Shown in pieces: positions 19,481 to 28,060 of a stretch of 64,000 nucleotides of DNA. Made by a program: the position numbers and the translations under genes. Within the stretch, counting starts at the first letter, position 1. Every line of letters starts with the position of its first letter. The DNA is from Agrobacterium sp. AGB01 (GTDB lineage Bacteria; Pseudomonadota; Alphaproteobacteria; Rhizobiales; Rhizobiaceae): the NCBI RefSeq assembly GCF_014851585.1, contig NZ_JACVAB010000001.1, forward strand, positions 1,302,001-1,366,000, read 5' to 3'. The notes under the pieces are model-generated. The model made no database searches and was not told where the DNA came from. It worked only from the letters and a program-made list of their open reading frames with translations.

Positions 19481-20371
19481 TCAGGAATCCTTGGCCGATT
19501 TCATCAGATAGCGTCGTCTCTCGCGATAGAACGTGTAAATGCCGGATGCAATGACAATCGCTGCACCGATCAAGGTCCAGATGTCAGGTTTTTCCTGGAA
19601 AACCAGAATGCCAATCATCAGCGCCCACAGCAGGCTGGTGTAGCGGAACGGCGCGACGAAGGAGATTTCGCCCGAGCGCATGGCGAAGATCACCGTCTGA
19701 TAGCCGGAGAGCACCAGGATGGACGCGACGGCAAGATGGCCGATGACACTCCATTCCATCGGCTGCCAGCCACCCATCGGCACGATCAGCAATGCGCCAA
19801 ACGCCGTATTGGCAATGGCGGTAAACATGCTGATGGTCAGCGACGGTACGTCGGCATACATGCGCCGCGTCACCAGATCACGACAGGCCGTGACGAACAC
19901 GGATGCAATTGCCAGCAATGCGCCGGTGGTAAACCCTTCCGACCCCGGCCGAATGATGATCAACACACCGGCAAAACCAATGCCAATCGCCACCCAGCGC
20001 CGCCAGCCAACCGGCTCGCCCAGAAAAAGTGCAGCCCCCAGCGTCACCACCAGTGGCAAGGACTGCATGATTGAGGAAATGCTAGCAAATTCCACCTGGC
20101 CCAGTGCAGTCAGAAACAGGACAGTGGCGGTAATCTCACTAACTGTCCGCAACAACACCAGTGGTCGAAACAGTGTCTTGATGGGCCGCAGCGCGCCAAA
20201 ATATTTGGCGAGCGCAATGATCAACACAGTGGTCATCACGCCGCGTACGAACATGATCTGGCCGGTATTCATGAATGGGGTGACGGATTTCACCAATGCG
20301 TCGTTGATGGTGAAGCTGGCCATGGCAAGTGCCATGAACATCGCGCCTCGGGTATTTTCCGTCATTGCCAT
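19481..20371 (-). CDS. DMT-family permease (two EamA domains)
   Basis: About 296 residues with ten predicted membrane helices arranged as two EamA repeats, as in RhaT/YdcZ-type metabolite exporters. Visible helix segments include FVRGVMTTVLIIALAKYFGA, RWVAIGIGFAGVLIIIRPG and, in the second half, FRYTSLLWALMIGILVFQE. An upstream frame extension to 20434 exists; I chose ATG 20371, which has GAGAGG about eleven bases before, with ATG 20365 also possible. It lies between moaA and the MFS gene on the same strand. Substrate unknown. Confidence 0.8.
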   Translation of the reverse strand: MAMTENTRGAMFMALAMASFTINDALVKSVTPFMNTGQIMFVRGVMTTVLIIALAKYFGALRPIKTLFRPLVLLRTVSEITATVLFLTALGQVEFASISSIMQSLPLVVTLGAALFLGEPVGWRRWVAIGIGFAGVLIIIRPGSEGFTTGALLAIASVFVTACRDLVTRRMYADVPSLTISMFTAIANTAFGALLIVPMGGWQPMEWSVIGHLAVASILVLSGYQTVIFAMRSGEISFVAPFRYTSLLWALMIGILVFQEKPDIWTLIGAAIVIASGIYTFYRERRRYLMKSAKDS

Positions 20372-20517
20372 TACAGTAGAGCCTCTCCCGCCCGAATCCC
20401 CTCGGACACGGGCCAGTAGTAGCCAATCGATCATGGCTGTGCGAGGTCAGCGAGGCGGGAAAACGTCTGGTTGTGGTGACGAATTAAATAAGCAATATAC
20501 AATGCGCGAGCGACGGC

Positions 20518-21567
20518 TCAGCCGCCGGTAACACTCATGTGGCGGGCGACAGCTGGGCGCTTGTGTGTGCGGTCAATGATGAAGTCATGCCCCTTCGGTT
20601 TGCGCAGGATTGCCTCGTCAATGGCATTGGACAACAGGCCATCATCCTCGCTGGCTCGCAGTGCGGTGCGCAGATCTGCGGCATCGTTCTGGCCAAGGCA
20701 CATGTAAAGCGTGCCGGTGCAGGTCAGGCGCACGCGGTTGCAACTTTCACAGAAATTATGGGTCAACGGCGTGATGAAGCCGAGACGGCCGCCGGTCTCT
20801 GTCACCTTGAAATACCGGGCAGGGCCGCCGGTCTTGTAGGGAATGTCTGATAGCGTGAACTGTTCTTCCAGCTGCGTGCGCAGTTGCGACAGCGGCAGAT
20901 AACGGTCGGTGCGATCTTCCTCGATCTCACCCATCGGCATGGTTTCGATAACGGTCAGGTCCATGCCGCGTCCATGCGCAAATCGGATCATCTCAGGAAT
21001 TTCAAACTCGTTGAAATCCTTCAATGCAACCGCATTGAGCTTGATCTGCAGACCAGCCTTCTGGGCGGCATCAATGCCTTCCATGACCTTGGAGAAATCA
21101 CCCCAGCGCGTGATCTGCTTGAATTTGACCGGGTCCAGCGTATCAAGCGACACATTGATGCGGCGCACGCCACAGTCGTAAAGTTCTTCGGCATTGCGTG
21201 CCAACTGCGACCCGTTGGTGGTCAGCGTCAGCTCATCAAGCGTACCAGCATAAACATGGCGTCCGAGATTGCGTACCAGTTCCATGATGTTCTTGCGCAC
21301 CAGCGGTTCGCCGCCGGTCAGGCGCAGCTTACGCACACCCTTTTGAATGAAGGCGGAACAGAGCCGGTTCAGCTCCTCCAGCGTCAACAGGTCTTTCTTG
21401 GGCAGGAAGGTCATGTGTTCCGACATGCAATAGGTGCAGCGGAAATCGCAGCGATCTGTCACCGACACACGCAAATAGGTGACCGCACGCCCAAAGGGAT
21501 CGATCATGGGTTCTGAATTTGGTGTCAGGGCTTCGGTTTTTCCGACTGGTCCCAAAAAGCTGTTCAA
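20518..21567 (-). CDS. moaA: GTP 3',8-cyclase MoaA (molybdenum cofactor biosynthesis)
   Basis: A radical-SAM enzyme of 349 residues that, with MoaC, turns GTP into cyclic pyranopterin monophosphate. The N-terminal cluster motif is CDFRCTYC, the C-terminal [4Fe-4S] cysteines are in [14 protein letters not shown], and the chain ends in the essential GG pair (VTGG). I place the start at TTG 21567, which has AGGAG eight bases upstream; a GTG at 21591 and ATG at 21507 are in frame. It is divergent from the DUF971 gene and heads a minus-strand group that ends with mobA. Confidence 0.94.
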   Translation of the reverse strand: MNSFLGPVGKTEALTPNSEPMIDPFGRAVTYLRVSVTDRCDFRCTYCMSEHMTFLPKKDLLTLEELNRLCSAFIQKGVRKLRLTGGEPLVRKNIMELVRNLGRHVYAGTLDELTLTTNGSQLARNAEELYDCGVRRINVSLDTLDPVKFKQITRWGDFSKVMEGIDAAQKAGLQIKLNAVALKDFNEFEIPEMIRFAHGRGMDLTVIETMPMGEIEEDRTDRYLPLSQLRTQLEEQFTLSDIPYKTGGPARYFKVTETGGRLGFITPLTHNFCESCNRVRLTCTGTLYMCLGQNDAADLRTALRASEDDGLLSNAIDEAILRKPKGHDFIIDRTHKRPAVARHMSVTGG

Positions 21568-21717
21568 CGTGCCAACTCCTGCTTCGAACACATGTTCAAT
21601 GTGATACTGTTTCAGGCCAAGCCAAGGTGTTCGTTGCGCGTGTTTTATCTAGAGACTTGCTTATAACGAAACAAGACCATAACTGTGAAACACTACAAGA
21701 CATTAGGGAAATGAACA

Positions 21718-22086
21718 ATGAGTGATCCTTGGCCCACCGAATTGAAGGTCTCACAGGATCGCCATCTGCTGTCTGTTACCTTCGATGACGGTGCGCAGTA
21801 TAAAATCCCGGCGGAAGTGATGCGGGTTCTGTCGCCGTCGGCAGAAGTGCAGGGGCATGGCCCCGGCCAGAAGGTTACTGTGCCTGGCAAACGCAATGTT
21901 GCCATCCGCAATATGGTCGCCGCTGGAAATTATGCTGTTCGCGTCGTTTTTGACGATGGTCATGACAGCGGTATCTTTACGTGGAAATATCTGCTGGAAC
22001 TCGGGCGTGATGGTGACAAGCTGTTTGCGGCTTACGAGGCTGAACTGGCAGAAAAAGGACTGAGCCGCGAGCCGCGCCGCCGTTAG
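21718..22086 (+). CDS. DUF971 (gamma-butyrobetaine hydroxylase N-terminal-like) protein
   Basis: A 122-residue protein made of a single DUF971 domain. Characteristic blocks are WPTELKVSQDRHLLSVTFDDG near the start, the basic-aromatic stretch around VAIRNMVAAGNYAVRVVFDD, and HDSGIFTWKYLLELG. In eukaryotic GBBH this domain binds zinc and aids dimerisation; in bacteria the free-standing form has been linked by neighbourhood to Fe-S and Moco genes. Here it faces away from moaA, which fits that pattern, but its function is unknown. Confidence 0.82.
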   Translation: MSDPWPTELKVSQDRHLLSVTFDDGAQYKIPAEVMRVLSPSAEVQGHGPGQKVTVPGKRNVAIRNMVAAGNYAVRVVFDDGHDSGIFTWKYLLELGRDGDKLFAAYEAELAEKGLSREPRRR

Positions 22087-22209
22087 GCTGCAGGTGGTAA
22101 ACGGCAGATACTGATTTATTCCTTTCATACGAGGGCGCTTGAGCCGACCGGTTCTGATCAGAGGCGCTCCAGACGTCATTTATACATATACGCACAGGTG
22201 AGGTGAACT

Positions 22210-24024
22210 TTGGCGGTTGAAGCAAACGGCAATGATTTGTTGCAGGTGGTGGTGCTGTTGAGCGCAGGCGTCGTTGCCGCCCCGTTGTTCAAAAAAATCG
22301 GTTTGGGCTCCGTGCTTGGTTATCTGGCCGCCGGTCTTGTCGTTGGTCCCTTTGGGTTTGGGTTCTTTTCGGATTCGCAGGCCATTCTGCACATCGCCGA
22401 ACTTGGCGTCGTGATGTTCCTGTTCGTCATCGGGCTTGAAATGCAGCCATCGCGGCTGTGGTCGATGCGCAAGGACATCTTTGGTCTCGGGGCATTTCAG
22501 GTGTTGGCCTGTATGGCAGGCCTGACGGTCATTGGCGTCAGCCTTGGTTATCCCGCCATTCCGTCGTTCGTGGCCGGTACCGGTTTCGTGCTGACCTCCA
22601 CTGCCATCGTCATGCAGATGCTGCAGGAACGCGGCAGCATGTCGACGCTGAAAGGCCAGCGCATCATCTCCATCCTGCTGTTTGAAGACTTGGCGATTGT
22701 GCCTCTGTTGGCGCTGGTGGTGTTTCTCGGCAGCGGCGGCGAAGAAGTGACGGCATCGCAAAGATGGTTGTCCATTGGCATTGGCCTTGCAGCCATCGCA
22801 GCGTTGATTGTTGCCGGTCGTTATCTGCTTAACCCGTTTTTCCGATTGCTCGCCGCTTCCGGCGCACGAGAAGTCATGACCGCTGCAGCCCTTCTGGTGG
22901 TGCTGGGATCTGCTTTGTTGATGCAGATGAGCGGGCTTTCCATGGCCATGGGTGCATTTCTGGCCGGTGTGCTGCTGTCGGAATCGTCATTCCGCCACCA
23001 GCTGGAGGCCGATATCGAACCCTTCCGCGGCATCCTGCTAGGCCTGTTCTTCCTTGCTGTCGGCATGGCAATTGACCTGACCGTCATTGCCCAGAACTGG
23101 AAGATCGTCGTTGCCAGTGTGATCGGCTACATGGTGCTGAAGTCTGTCATCATCTACGGCGTGGCGCGTATTCTCGGCACCTGCAAACGTGAAAGCCTCG
23201 AGCGTGCGGTGCTGATGGCGCAGGGCGGCGAATTTGCCTTTGTGCTGTATGCTGCCGCCATTTCCGCCGGCATCTTCAACCGCGAAGAAAATGCGCTGTT
23301 GACCGCAACCATCATCATTTCGATGATCCTGACACCGCTGATGGTGATCTTGCATGATCGTCTGGTTCCTGCCGCCGTGCCAGATACCCATGATCTGGAC
23401 CTGCCGGAAAATGTCGAAGGCACGGTGCTGTTGATCGGCTTTGGCCGTTTTGGCCAAATTGTCAGCCAGCCCTTGCTGGCGCGCGGTTACACGCTGTCGC
23501 TGATTGACCGTGATCCGGAATTTATCCGGGAAGCAGCGGAGTTCGGTTTCAAGGTCTATTACGGTGATGGTTCACGCTCTGAAATCCTGCATGCTGGCGG
23601 TGCTGCCACCGCCAAGGCTGTACTGATCTGCGTGGACGACAAGGAAGCGGCCATCCGCATTGCCGAGATCGTCAAGCACGAATTCCCGCTGGTGCCGGTG
23701 CTGGCGCGCGCCTTTGACCGTGCCCACGCCATCGATCTGTTGAATGCCGGTGTTGATTACCAGATCCGCGAGACGCTGGAATCGGCACTGAACTTCAGTG
23801 AAGAAGTGCTGAACGTGCTTGGTGAAGACATGGAAGTGGCAGCACGGCTGGTCGAAGAATTCCGCGATGTTGACCAGGAACGCTTCGCGCTTGAAGTTGT
23901 CGGCGGCATCTATGCGGGACGATCGCTGGTGCGTGGAAATGCCCAGCCGGCCGACCTTGTTGCGGCACGAACGGCAAAGAAACGTGCGCAGCAGGAAAGC
24001 GCCAGTGCAGAGGCGAGGGGATGA
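22210..24024 (+). CDS. Monovalent cation:proton antiporter-2 (KefB/KefC type) with RCK domain
   Basis: A 604-residue CPA2 transporter. About thirteen membrane helices fill residues 1-385 (for example GYLAAGLVVGPFG and SMAMGAFLAGVLLSESSFRH, the ion-site segment). A TrkA-N (RCK) domain spans about 406-520 with the nucleotide motif LLIGFGRFGQIVSQ. KefB/KefC are glutathione-gated K+ efflux systems; gor is 8 kb away but not linked. The start is TTG 22210 with GAGGTGA just upstream. No KefF/KefG ancillary gene is adjacent, so gating and ion specificity are open. Confidence 0.85.
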   Translation: MAVEANGNDLLQVVVLLSAGVVAAPLFKKIGLGSVLGYLAAGLVVGPFGFGFFSDSQAILHIAELGVVMFLFVIGLEMQPSRLWSMRKDIFGLGAFQVLACMAGLTVIGVSLGYPAIPSFVAGTGFVLTSTAIVMQMLQERGSMSTLKGQRIISILLFEDLAIVPLLALVVFLGSGGEEVTASQRWLSIGIGLAAIAALIVAGRYLLNPFFRLLAASGAREVMTAAALLVVLGSALLMQMSGLSMAMGAFLAGVLLSESSFRHQLEADIEPFRGILLGLFFLAVGMAIDLTVIAQNWKIVVASVIGYMVLKSVIIYGVARILGTCKRESLERAVLMAQGGEFAFVLYAAAISAGIFNREENALLTATIIISMILTPLMVILHDRLVPAAVPDTHDLDLPENVEGTVLLIGFGRFGQIVSQPLLARGYTLSLIDRDPEFIREAAEFGFKVYYGDGSRSEILHAGGAATAKAVLICVDDKEAAIRIAEIVKHEFPLVPVLARAFDRAHAIDLLNAGVDYQIRETLESALNFSEEVLNVLGEDMEVAARLVEEFRDVDQERFALEVVGGIYAGRSLVRGNAQPADLVAARTAKKRAQQESASAEARG

Positions 24025-24089
24025 CGGTTTACCGTCATTCTCCTGTCATGTGACGGTGCTTTCACACATGCATGAGAAGGTGAGGACAG

Positions 24090-24698
24090 ATGAGTATCAT
24101 ACAGTCGGTTGAAGAATTGCAGGCCATTTACAATGGCGTTTCCGAAGCGTCGGTCGCCAAGGTCACGGAACGATTGACCGCCGAATACCGGCTGATGATC
24201 GAAACCTCGCCCTTTGTAGCCCTGGCAACCGTTGGTCCTGAGGGCATGGACTGTTCGCCGCGTGGCGACCGGGGCGGTGTTGTGCGGGTTGCCGATGACA
24301 AGACGGTGCTGTTGCCCGACTGGCGTGGCAACAACCGTATCGATTCCCTTCTCAATGTTGTTCGTGATCCACGCGTCGCGCTGATGTTCCTGATCCCCGG
24401 TTCCAACACCACCATGCGCATCAATGGCAAGGGACAGGTGTCGATCAATCCGGCTTTGCTGGAAAGCTTCGTGATGGATGGCAAACATCCACGCACCGTT
24501 TTGGTGGTGAGCATTGATGAGGTTTATTTCCAGTGCGCCAGAGCCTTGATGCGCTCGGAACTGTGGAACCCGGAGCACTTTGTTGACCCAGCGACACTGC
24601 CGACACCCGGTACCTTGCTGAAGGCTGCAAAGGCAGACTTTGACAAGGACACCTACGACAGCACCTGGGCTGCTCGTGCCGCCGTCACCATGTGGTGA
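24090..24698 (+). CDS. PPOX-fold FMN protein, MSMEG_1061-like subfamily
   Basis: A 202-residue split-barrel flavin-binding protein. The segments SPFVALATVGPEGMDCSPRGD, PDWRGNNRIDSLLNV and VALMFLIPGSNTTMRING match the pyridoxamine 5'-phosphate oxidase-like family and, in my reading, the MSMEG_1061 subfamily. Members bind FMN or F420 and their substrates are mostly unknown; it should not be called PdxH. ATG 24090 has AAGGTGAGGACAG upstream. It ends 56 bases before a strong bidirectional terminator. Confidence 0.78.
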   Translation: MSIIQSVEELQAIYNGVSEASVAKVTERLTAEYRLMIETSPFVALATVGPEGMDCSPRGDRGGVVRVADDKTVLLPDWRGNNRIDSLLNVVRDPRVALMFLIPGSNTTMRINGKGQVSINPALLESFVMDGKHPRTVLVVSIDEVYFQCARALMRSELWNPEHFVDPATLPTPGTLLKAAKADFDKDTYDSTWAARAAVTMW

Positions 24699-24754
24699 TG
24701 CGCGGTTTGCGGCGGACAGGACAACAGCCTGATCAATAAGACGACGACCAATAA

Positions 24755-24793
24755 AAAAGAGCCTGTCATGCTTGGGACATGACAGGCTCTTTT
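24755..24793. terminator. Strong bidirectional terminator
   Basis: A perfect 16-bp stem, AAAAGAGCCTGTCATG pairing with CATGACAGGCTCTTTT, around a seven-base loop lies between the convergent PPOX and GGDEF genes. A and T flanks support use in both directions. Confidence 0.9.
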
Positions 24794-24818
24794 CATTCTG
24801 GATGTTTGGTGCTGGTTA

Positions 24819-25886
24819 CTACTTGTAGATCAACCAGTTCTTGCCAACGTAATTCTTCTGCATGCCTTCTTCAAAGAAAATGCTGCGGTTACGCCCGGTT
24901 TCCTTGGCATGGTAAAGTGCGGTGTCAGACTGTGCGTAAAGCTCGCCAGGACCAGAGGCTTGCGACCCCATGGCATAACCGATCGAGATATTCACAGGGC
25001 CGTAATCCGTGCCCGAGCGCGAGTTGCGGAACGGTGTATTTTCCAGCGACAAGCGAATGCGTTCGCAGATTGTCATCACCTCATCGACATTGTTGCCTTC
25101 AAGGATGATTGCGAACTCTTCGCCGCCGGTGCGGGCCACAAACACGTCCTTGCGAACGTTGGAGCGGATGAGATTGCCGACGGTTGCCAGGATCTTGTCG
25201 CCAACCGGATGACCATAGGTATCGTTGATCCGCTTGAAGTGGTCGATGTCGAGCAACACGAGCGATGTCAGATGAAGGCCAATGGAACTGTCGAACAGGG
25301 AAGACAGCTTTTCATCAAAAGCGCGGCGGTTGGAAAGACGGGTCAGCGAATCCGTATTGGCGATACGCTTGTATTCGTCCAGTTCCTGACGAACCTGGTT
25401 CATCTCTTCGGAATGACGGCTGACGCTCTGCGCTGTCTTTTCACCATGGGCTGCGGTATTGCCGGTTGCATCCTGCAATACTTTGATAACGCTGCCGACA
25501 ATATTGTTGCTGGTGATATTCTTGTTGGAAATACGCGCAACAGTTTCGACCAGCAGCTTGCTGTAGTTTTCCATTGAATTCTGTTCATGCTGCAAAAGCG
25601 ACAGCAGGGATTCCAGCTCAGAGCGAACCTTGTCATGCGCAGTTTCAATGATACGGCCGTGATTATGGTCAAAATACTGGTCGCCCAGCGCGTCGAGTTC
25701 CTCCTGGGTCGCCTTGCTGCCAAGGGCAGCCAGCTCGCGGGTGAGGGCAGGGTTAGAGCCAATATAGGCTTCATAAAATAGACTGTAATTGCGGGGTATA
25801 GGTGCCACGCCCATGCTACGCATGGCATAGGTAATCTGACCGGCAATATCAGGAACCTGCGCCTTGGGCGTGGTTACTGTGCTCAT
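24819..25886 (-). CDS. GGDEF diguanylate cyclase with an uncharacterised helical N-terminal region
   Basis: A soluble 355-residue protein predicted to make cyclic di-GMP from GTP. The C-terminal GGDEF domain starts near residue 175 (ANTDSLTRLSNRRAFDEKL) and its signature is GGEEF at 254-258, an active variant. The inhibitory I-site, normally RxxD nine to six residues before the signature, reads RKDV, so product inhibition may be weak. The first ~165 residues are helical with no recognised sensor domain and no membrane segment. ATG 25886 has GGAG seven bases upstream. The gene stands alone between two terminators. Confidence 0.88.
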   Translation of the reverse strand: MSTVTTPKAQVPDIAGQITYAMRSMGVAPIPRNYSLFYEAYIGSNPALTRELAALGSKATQEELDALGDQYFDHNHGRIIETAHDKVRSELESLLSLLQHEQNSMENYSKLLVETVARISNKNITSNNIVGSVIKVLQDATGNTAAHGEKTAQSVSRHSEEMNQVRQELDEYKRIANTDSLTRLSNRRAFDEKLSSLFDSSIGLHLTSLVLLDIDHFKRINDTYGHPVGDKILATVGNLIRSNVRKDVFVARTGGEEFAIILEGNNVDEVMTICERIRLSLENTPFRNSRSGTDYGPVNISIGYAMGSQASGPGELYAQSDTALYHAKETGRNRSIFFEEGMQKNYVGKNWLIYK

Positions 25887-26170
25887 CAAAGTCTCCAAAT
25901 AATTCTAGGCTTAAATCATGCTAAATATTAGCACCCAATTTCTTTTGGAATATTTAATTTTGGTGATGTGTTCTATTATTTCGAAAATGATGATGTAAGT
26001 ATAGTCGCAATTTAAGTTGCTGTTTTTATATTGCTTTTAAGGTCATCAACCGAAGATTGTTTTTGCTTTAGCGTTTTGCTTGTATAATTTTTTGCCATTG
26101 ATTTTTCTTGGGTTAGTTTTGGGCATCAATGGTTTTTGCAATAACGCTAATACGTTGGCGAAAATTGCCA
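25887..26170. other. AT-rich intergenic region upstream of the GGDEF gene
   Basis: About 280 bases, clearly richer in A+T than neighbours. It contains a perfect TATAAT at 26083-26088 on the plus strand, without a matching -35 box at 16-18 bases, and an 8-bp inverted repeat CCATTGAT/ATCAATGG at 26095-26102 and 26125-26132. The GGDEF promoter must lie here on the minus strand. I see no coding signal. Confidence 0.5.
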
Positions 26171-26202
26171 AATAAAAAACGGCCCCGTTTCCGGAGCCGT
26201 TC
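26171..26202 (-). terminator. Rho-independent terminator after fumC
   Basis: Read on the minus strand, AACGGCTCCG pairs with CGGGGCCGTT around GAAA with one internal mismatch, followed by TTTTATT. It is 20 bases beyond the fumC stop. Confidence 0.8.
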
Positions 26203-26223
26203 GATGTATATCTTTCAATCGAC

Positions 26224-27615
26224 TTACTTCGGGCCGATCATCTCTTCTGGACGAACATACTGATCAAACTCTTCGTTGGTCAGGTAACCGCCGCCGACAG
26301 CCTCTTCACGCAGCGTCGTGCCGTTCTTGTGTGCAGTCTTGGCAATCTTGGCGCAGGCGTCGTAGCCAAGCTTGCTGTTGAGAGCCGTGACCAGCATCAG
26401 GGAGTTTTCAACGCCCTTGCGGATGTTGTCTTCGCGCGCTTCGATGCCAACAACGCAGTTGTCGGTGAAGGACACGGCCGCGTCGCCCAGAAGCTGGACG
26501 GACTGCAGGAAGTTGTAAGCCATCATCGGGTTGTAGACGTTCAGTTCGAAGTGGCCCTGGCTGCCTGCGAACGTAATGGCGGCCTGGTTGCCGAAGATAT
26601 GCGCGCAAACCTGCGTCAATGCTTCAGACTGCGTCGGGTTGACCTTGCCTGGCATGATCGACGAGCCAGGCTCGTTTTCTGGCAGCGACAACTCGCCAAG
26701 GCCGGCGCGTGGGCCAGAGCCGAGGAAGCGGATGTCGTTGGCAATCTTGAACAGGGCAGCAGCGGCAGCATTGATGGCGCCGTGCGAGAAGACCATGGAG
26801 TCGTGCGCTGCAAGTGCTTCGAACTTGTTCGGTGCGGTGACGAAGTCGAGACCGGTGATGGAAGCGATTTCTTCGGCAACTTTTTCAGCGAAGCCGACTG
26901 GTGCGTTAAGGCCGGTACCGACGGCGGTGCCGCCCTGTGCCAGTTCGCAAAGGCCGGGCAGGGTCAGTTCAATGCGCTTGATGGCAGAAGCAACCTGTGC
27001 GGCGTAACCGGAAAATTCCTGGCCAAGCGTCAGCGGGGTGGCGTCCTGCGTGTGCGTGCGGCCGATCTTGATGATGTGGGCGAAATTCTTCGCCTTCTTG
27101 TCCAGCGCTGCATGCAGGTGCTTGAGGCTTGGCAGAAGGTGGTGAACGATCTCTTCGGCGCAGGCAATGTGCATGGCCGTCGGGTAGGTGTCGTTGGACG
27201 ACTGGCTCATATTGACGTGATCGTTCGGGTGAACAGGCTTCTTTGAGCCCATCTCGCCGCCCAGCATTTCGATGGCGCGGTTGGAGATCACTTCATTGGC
27301 ATTCATGTTGGACTGGGTGCCGGAACCGGTCTGCCAGACAACCAGCGGGAAGTGGTCGTTCAGCTTGCCGTCGATAACTTCCTGCGCTGCCTTGACGATG
27401 GTGTCGCCAACGGTGCTGTCCAGGCGGCCAAGTGCCATGTTGGCGCGGGCTGCTGCCTGCTTGACGATGCCCAGTGCACGAACAACCGAAAGTGGCTGCT
27501 TTTCCCAGCCAATCTTGAAGTTTCCAAGCGAACGCTGTGCCTGTGCGCCCCAATATCTGTCGCTTGCGACGTCGATCGGGCCAAATGTATCGGTTTCCGT
27601 GCGGGTGGCTGTCAT
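26224..27615 (-). CDS. fumC: Class II fumarate hydratase
   Basis: A 463-residue iron-independent fumarase interconverting fumarate and malate in the TCA cycle. The superfamily signature [16 protein letters not shown] is intact, as are [35 protein letters not shown] and [16 protein letters not shown] (catalytic His). Length matches FumC (about 465). ATG 27615 has AGGCAGGA upstream. It is monocistronic, with a terminator behind it. Confidence 0.96.
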   Translation of the reverse strand: MTATRTETDTFGPIDVASDRYWGAQAQRSLGNFKIGWEKQPLSVVRALGIVKQAAARANMALGRLDSTVGDTIVKAAQEVIDGKLNDHFPLVVWQTGSGTQSNMNANEVISNRAIEMLGGEMGSKKPVHPNDHVNMSQSSNDTYPTAMHIACAEEIVHHLLPSLKHLHAALDKKAKNFAHIIKIGRTHTQDATPLTLGQEFSGYAAQVASAIKRIELTLPGLCELAQGGTAVGTGLNAPVGFAEKVAEEIASITGLDFVTAPNKFEALAAHDSMVFSHGAINAAAAALFKIANDIRFLGSGPRAGLGELSLPENEPGSSIMPGKVNPTQSEALTQVCAHIFGNQAAITFAGSQGHFELNVYNPMMAYNFLQSVQLLGDAAVSFTDNCVVGIEAREDNIRKGVENSLMLVTALNSKLGYDACAKIAKTAHKNGTTLREEAVGGGYLTNEEFDQYVRPEEMIGPK

Positions 27616-28060
27616 CGGTCCTGCCTCTTAATGCTCAAATCCTCCGGCAAAACGGCACTTTTGCACGCCTTGCGCGCGCAGACATATAGAGCCATCCGCC
27701 CAGCATGGAAAGCCCATATGACCCTATCTTGAGTGTAACAATGGGGTTTGTCGAAAATCGAATATTCCGCGCCGTGGCATATCCGTCACATGGCGTTTTC
27801 GCGTAAAAACCACAGCAGTCATGATGTATTGATGTTTGTTATTTTATGTATAAGCCATCAAAAATAAAGGAAAATTTAACCATTTAATCCAACCCTGCAT
27901 GGAGTGCTGACGATGGTGCTTCCGTAACGGAAAGTTGAGGTGCTCGATGCCCCGCACTGTCGTCCGTTTTCTTTTCAAAAAACCGGTAATCGGTTAGACA
28001 GTCATTAAATAAAGACAGGCGGAATCAGCTGCATTCCCGCCTTATGGTGTGAGGACGAAA
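27616..28060. other. Intergenic region between fumC and the L,D-transpeptidase gene
   Basis: About 445 bases separating two divergent genes, so both promoters should lie here. The central part (about 27820-27880) is AT-rich. A short palindrome TTCCGTAACGGAA occurs near 27922. I see no credible coding frame and no known regulatory element. Confidence 0.5.

Noticed and set aside
26083-26202. Possible small RNA from the TATAAT at 26083 to the fumC terminator
   Set aside because: There is no -35 box at the right distance, and the hairpin at 26171-26202 has a T-tract only on the minus strand, so it would not end a plus-strand transcript.
26329-27246. 305-codon frame opposite fumC
   Set aside because: Antisense shadow of an intact fumC with no domain or start signal.
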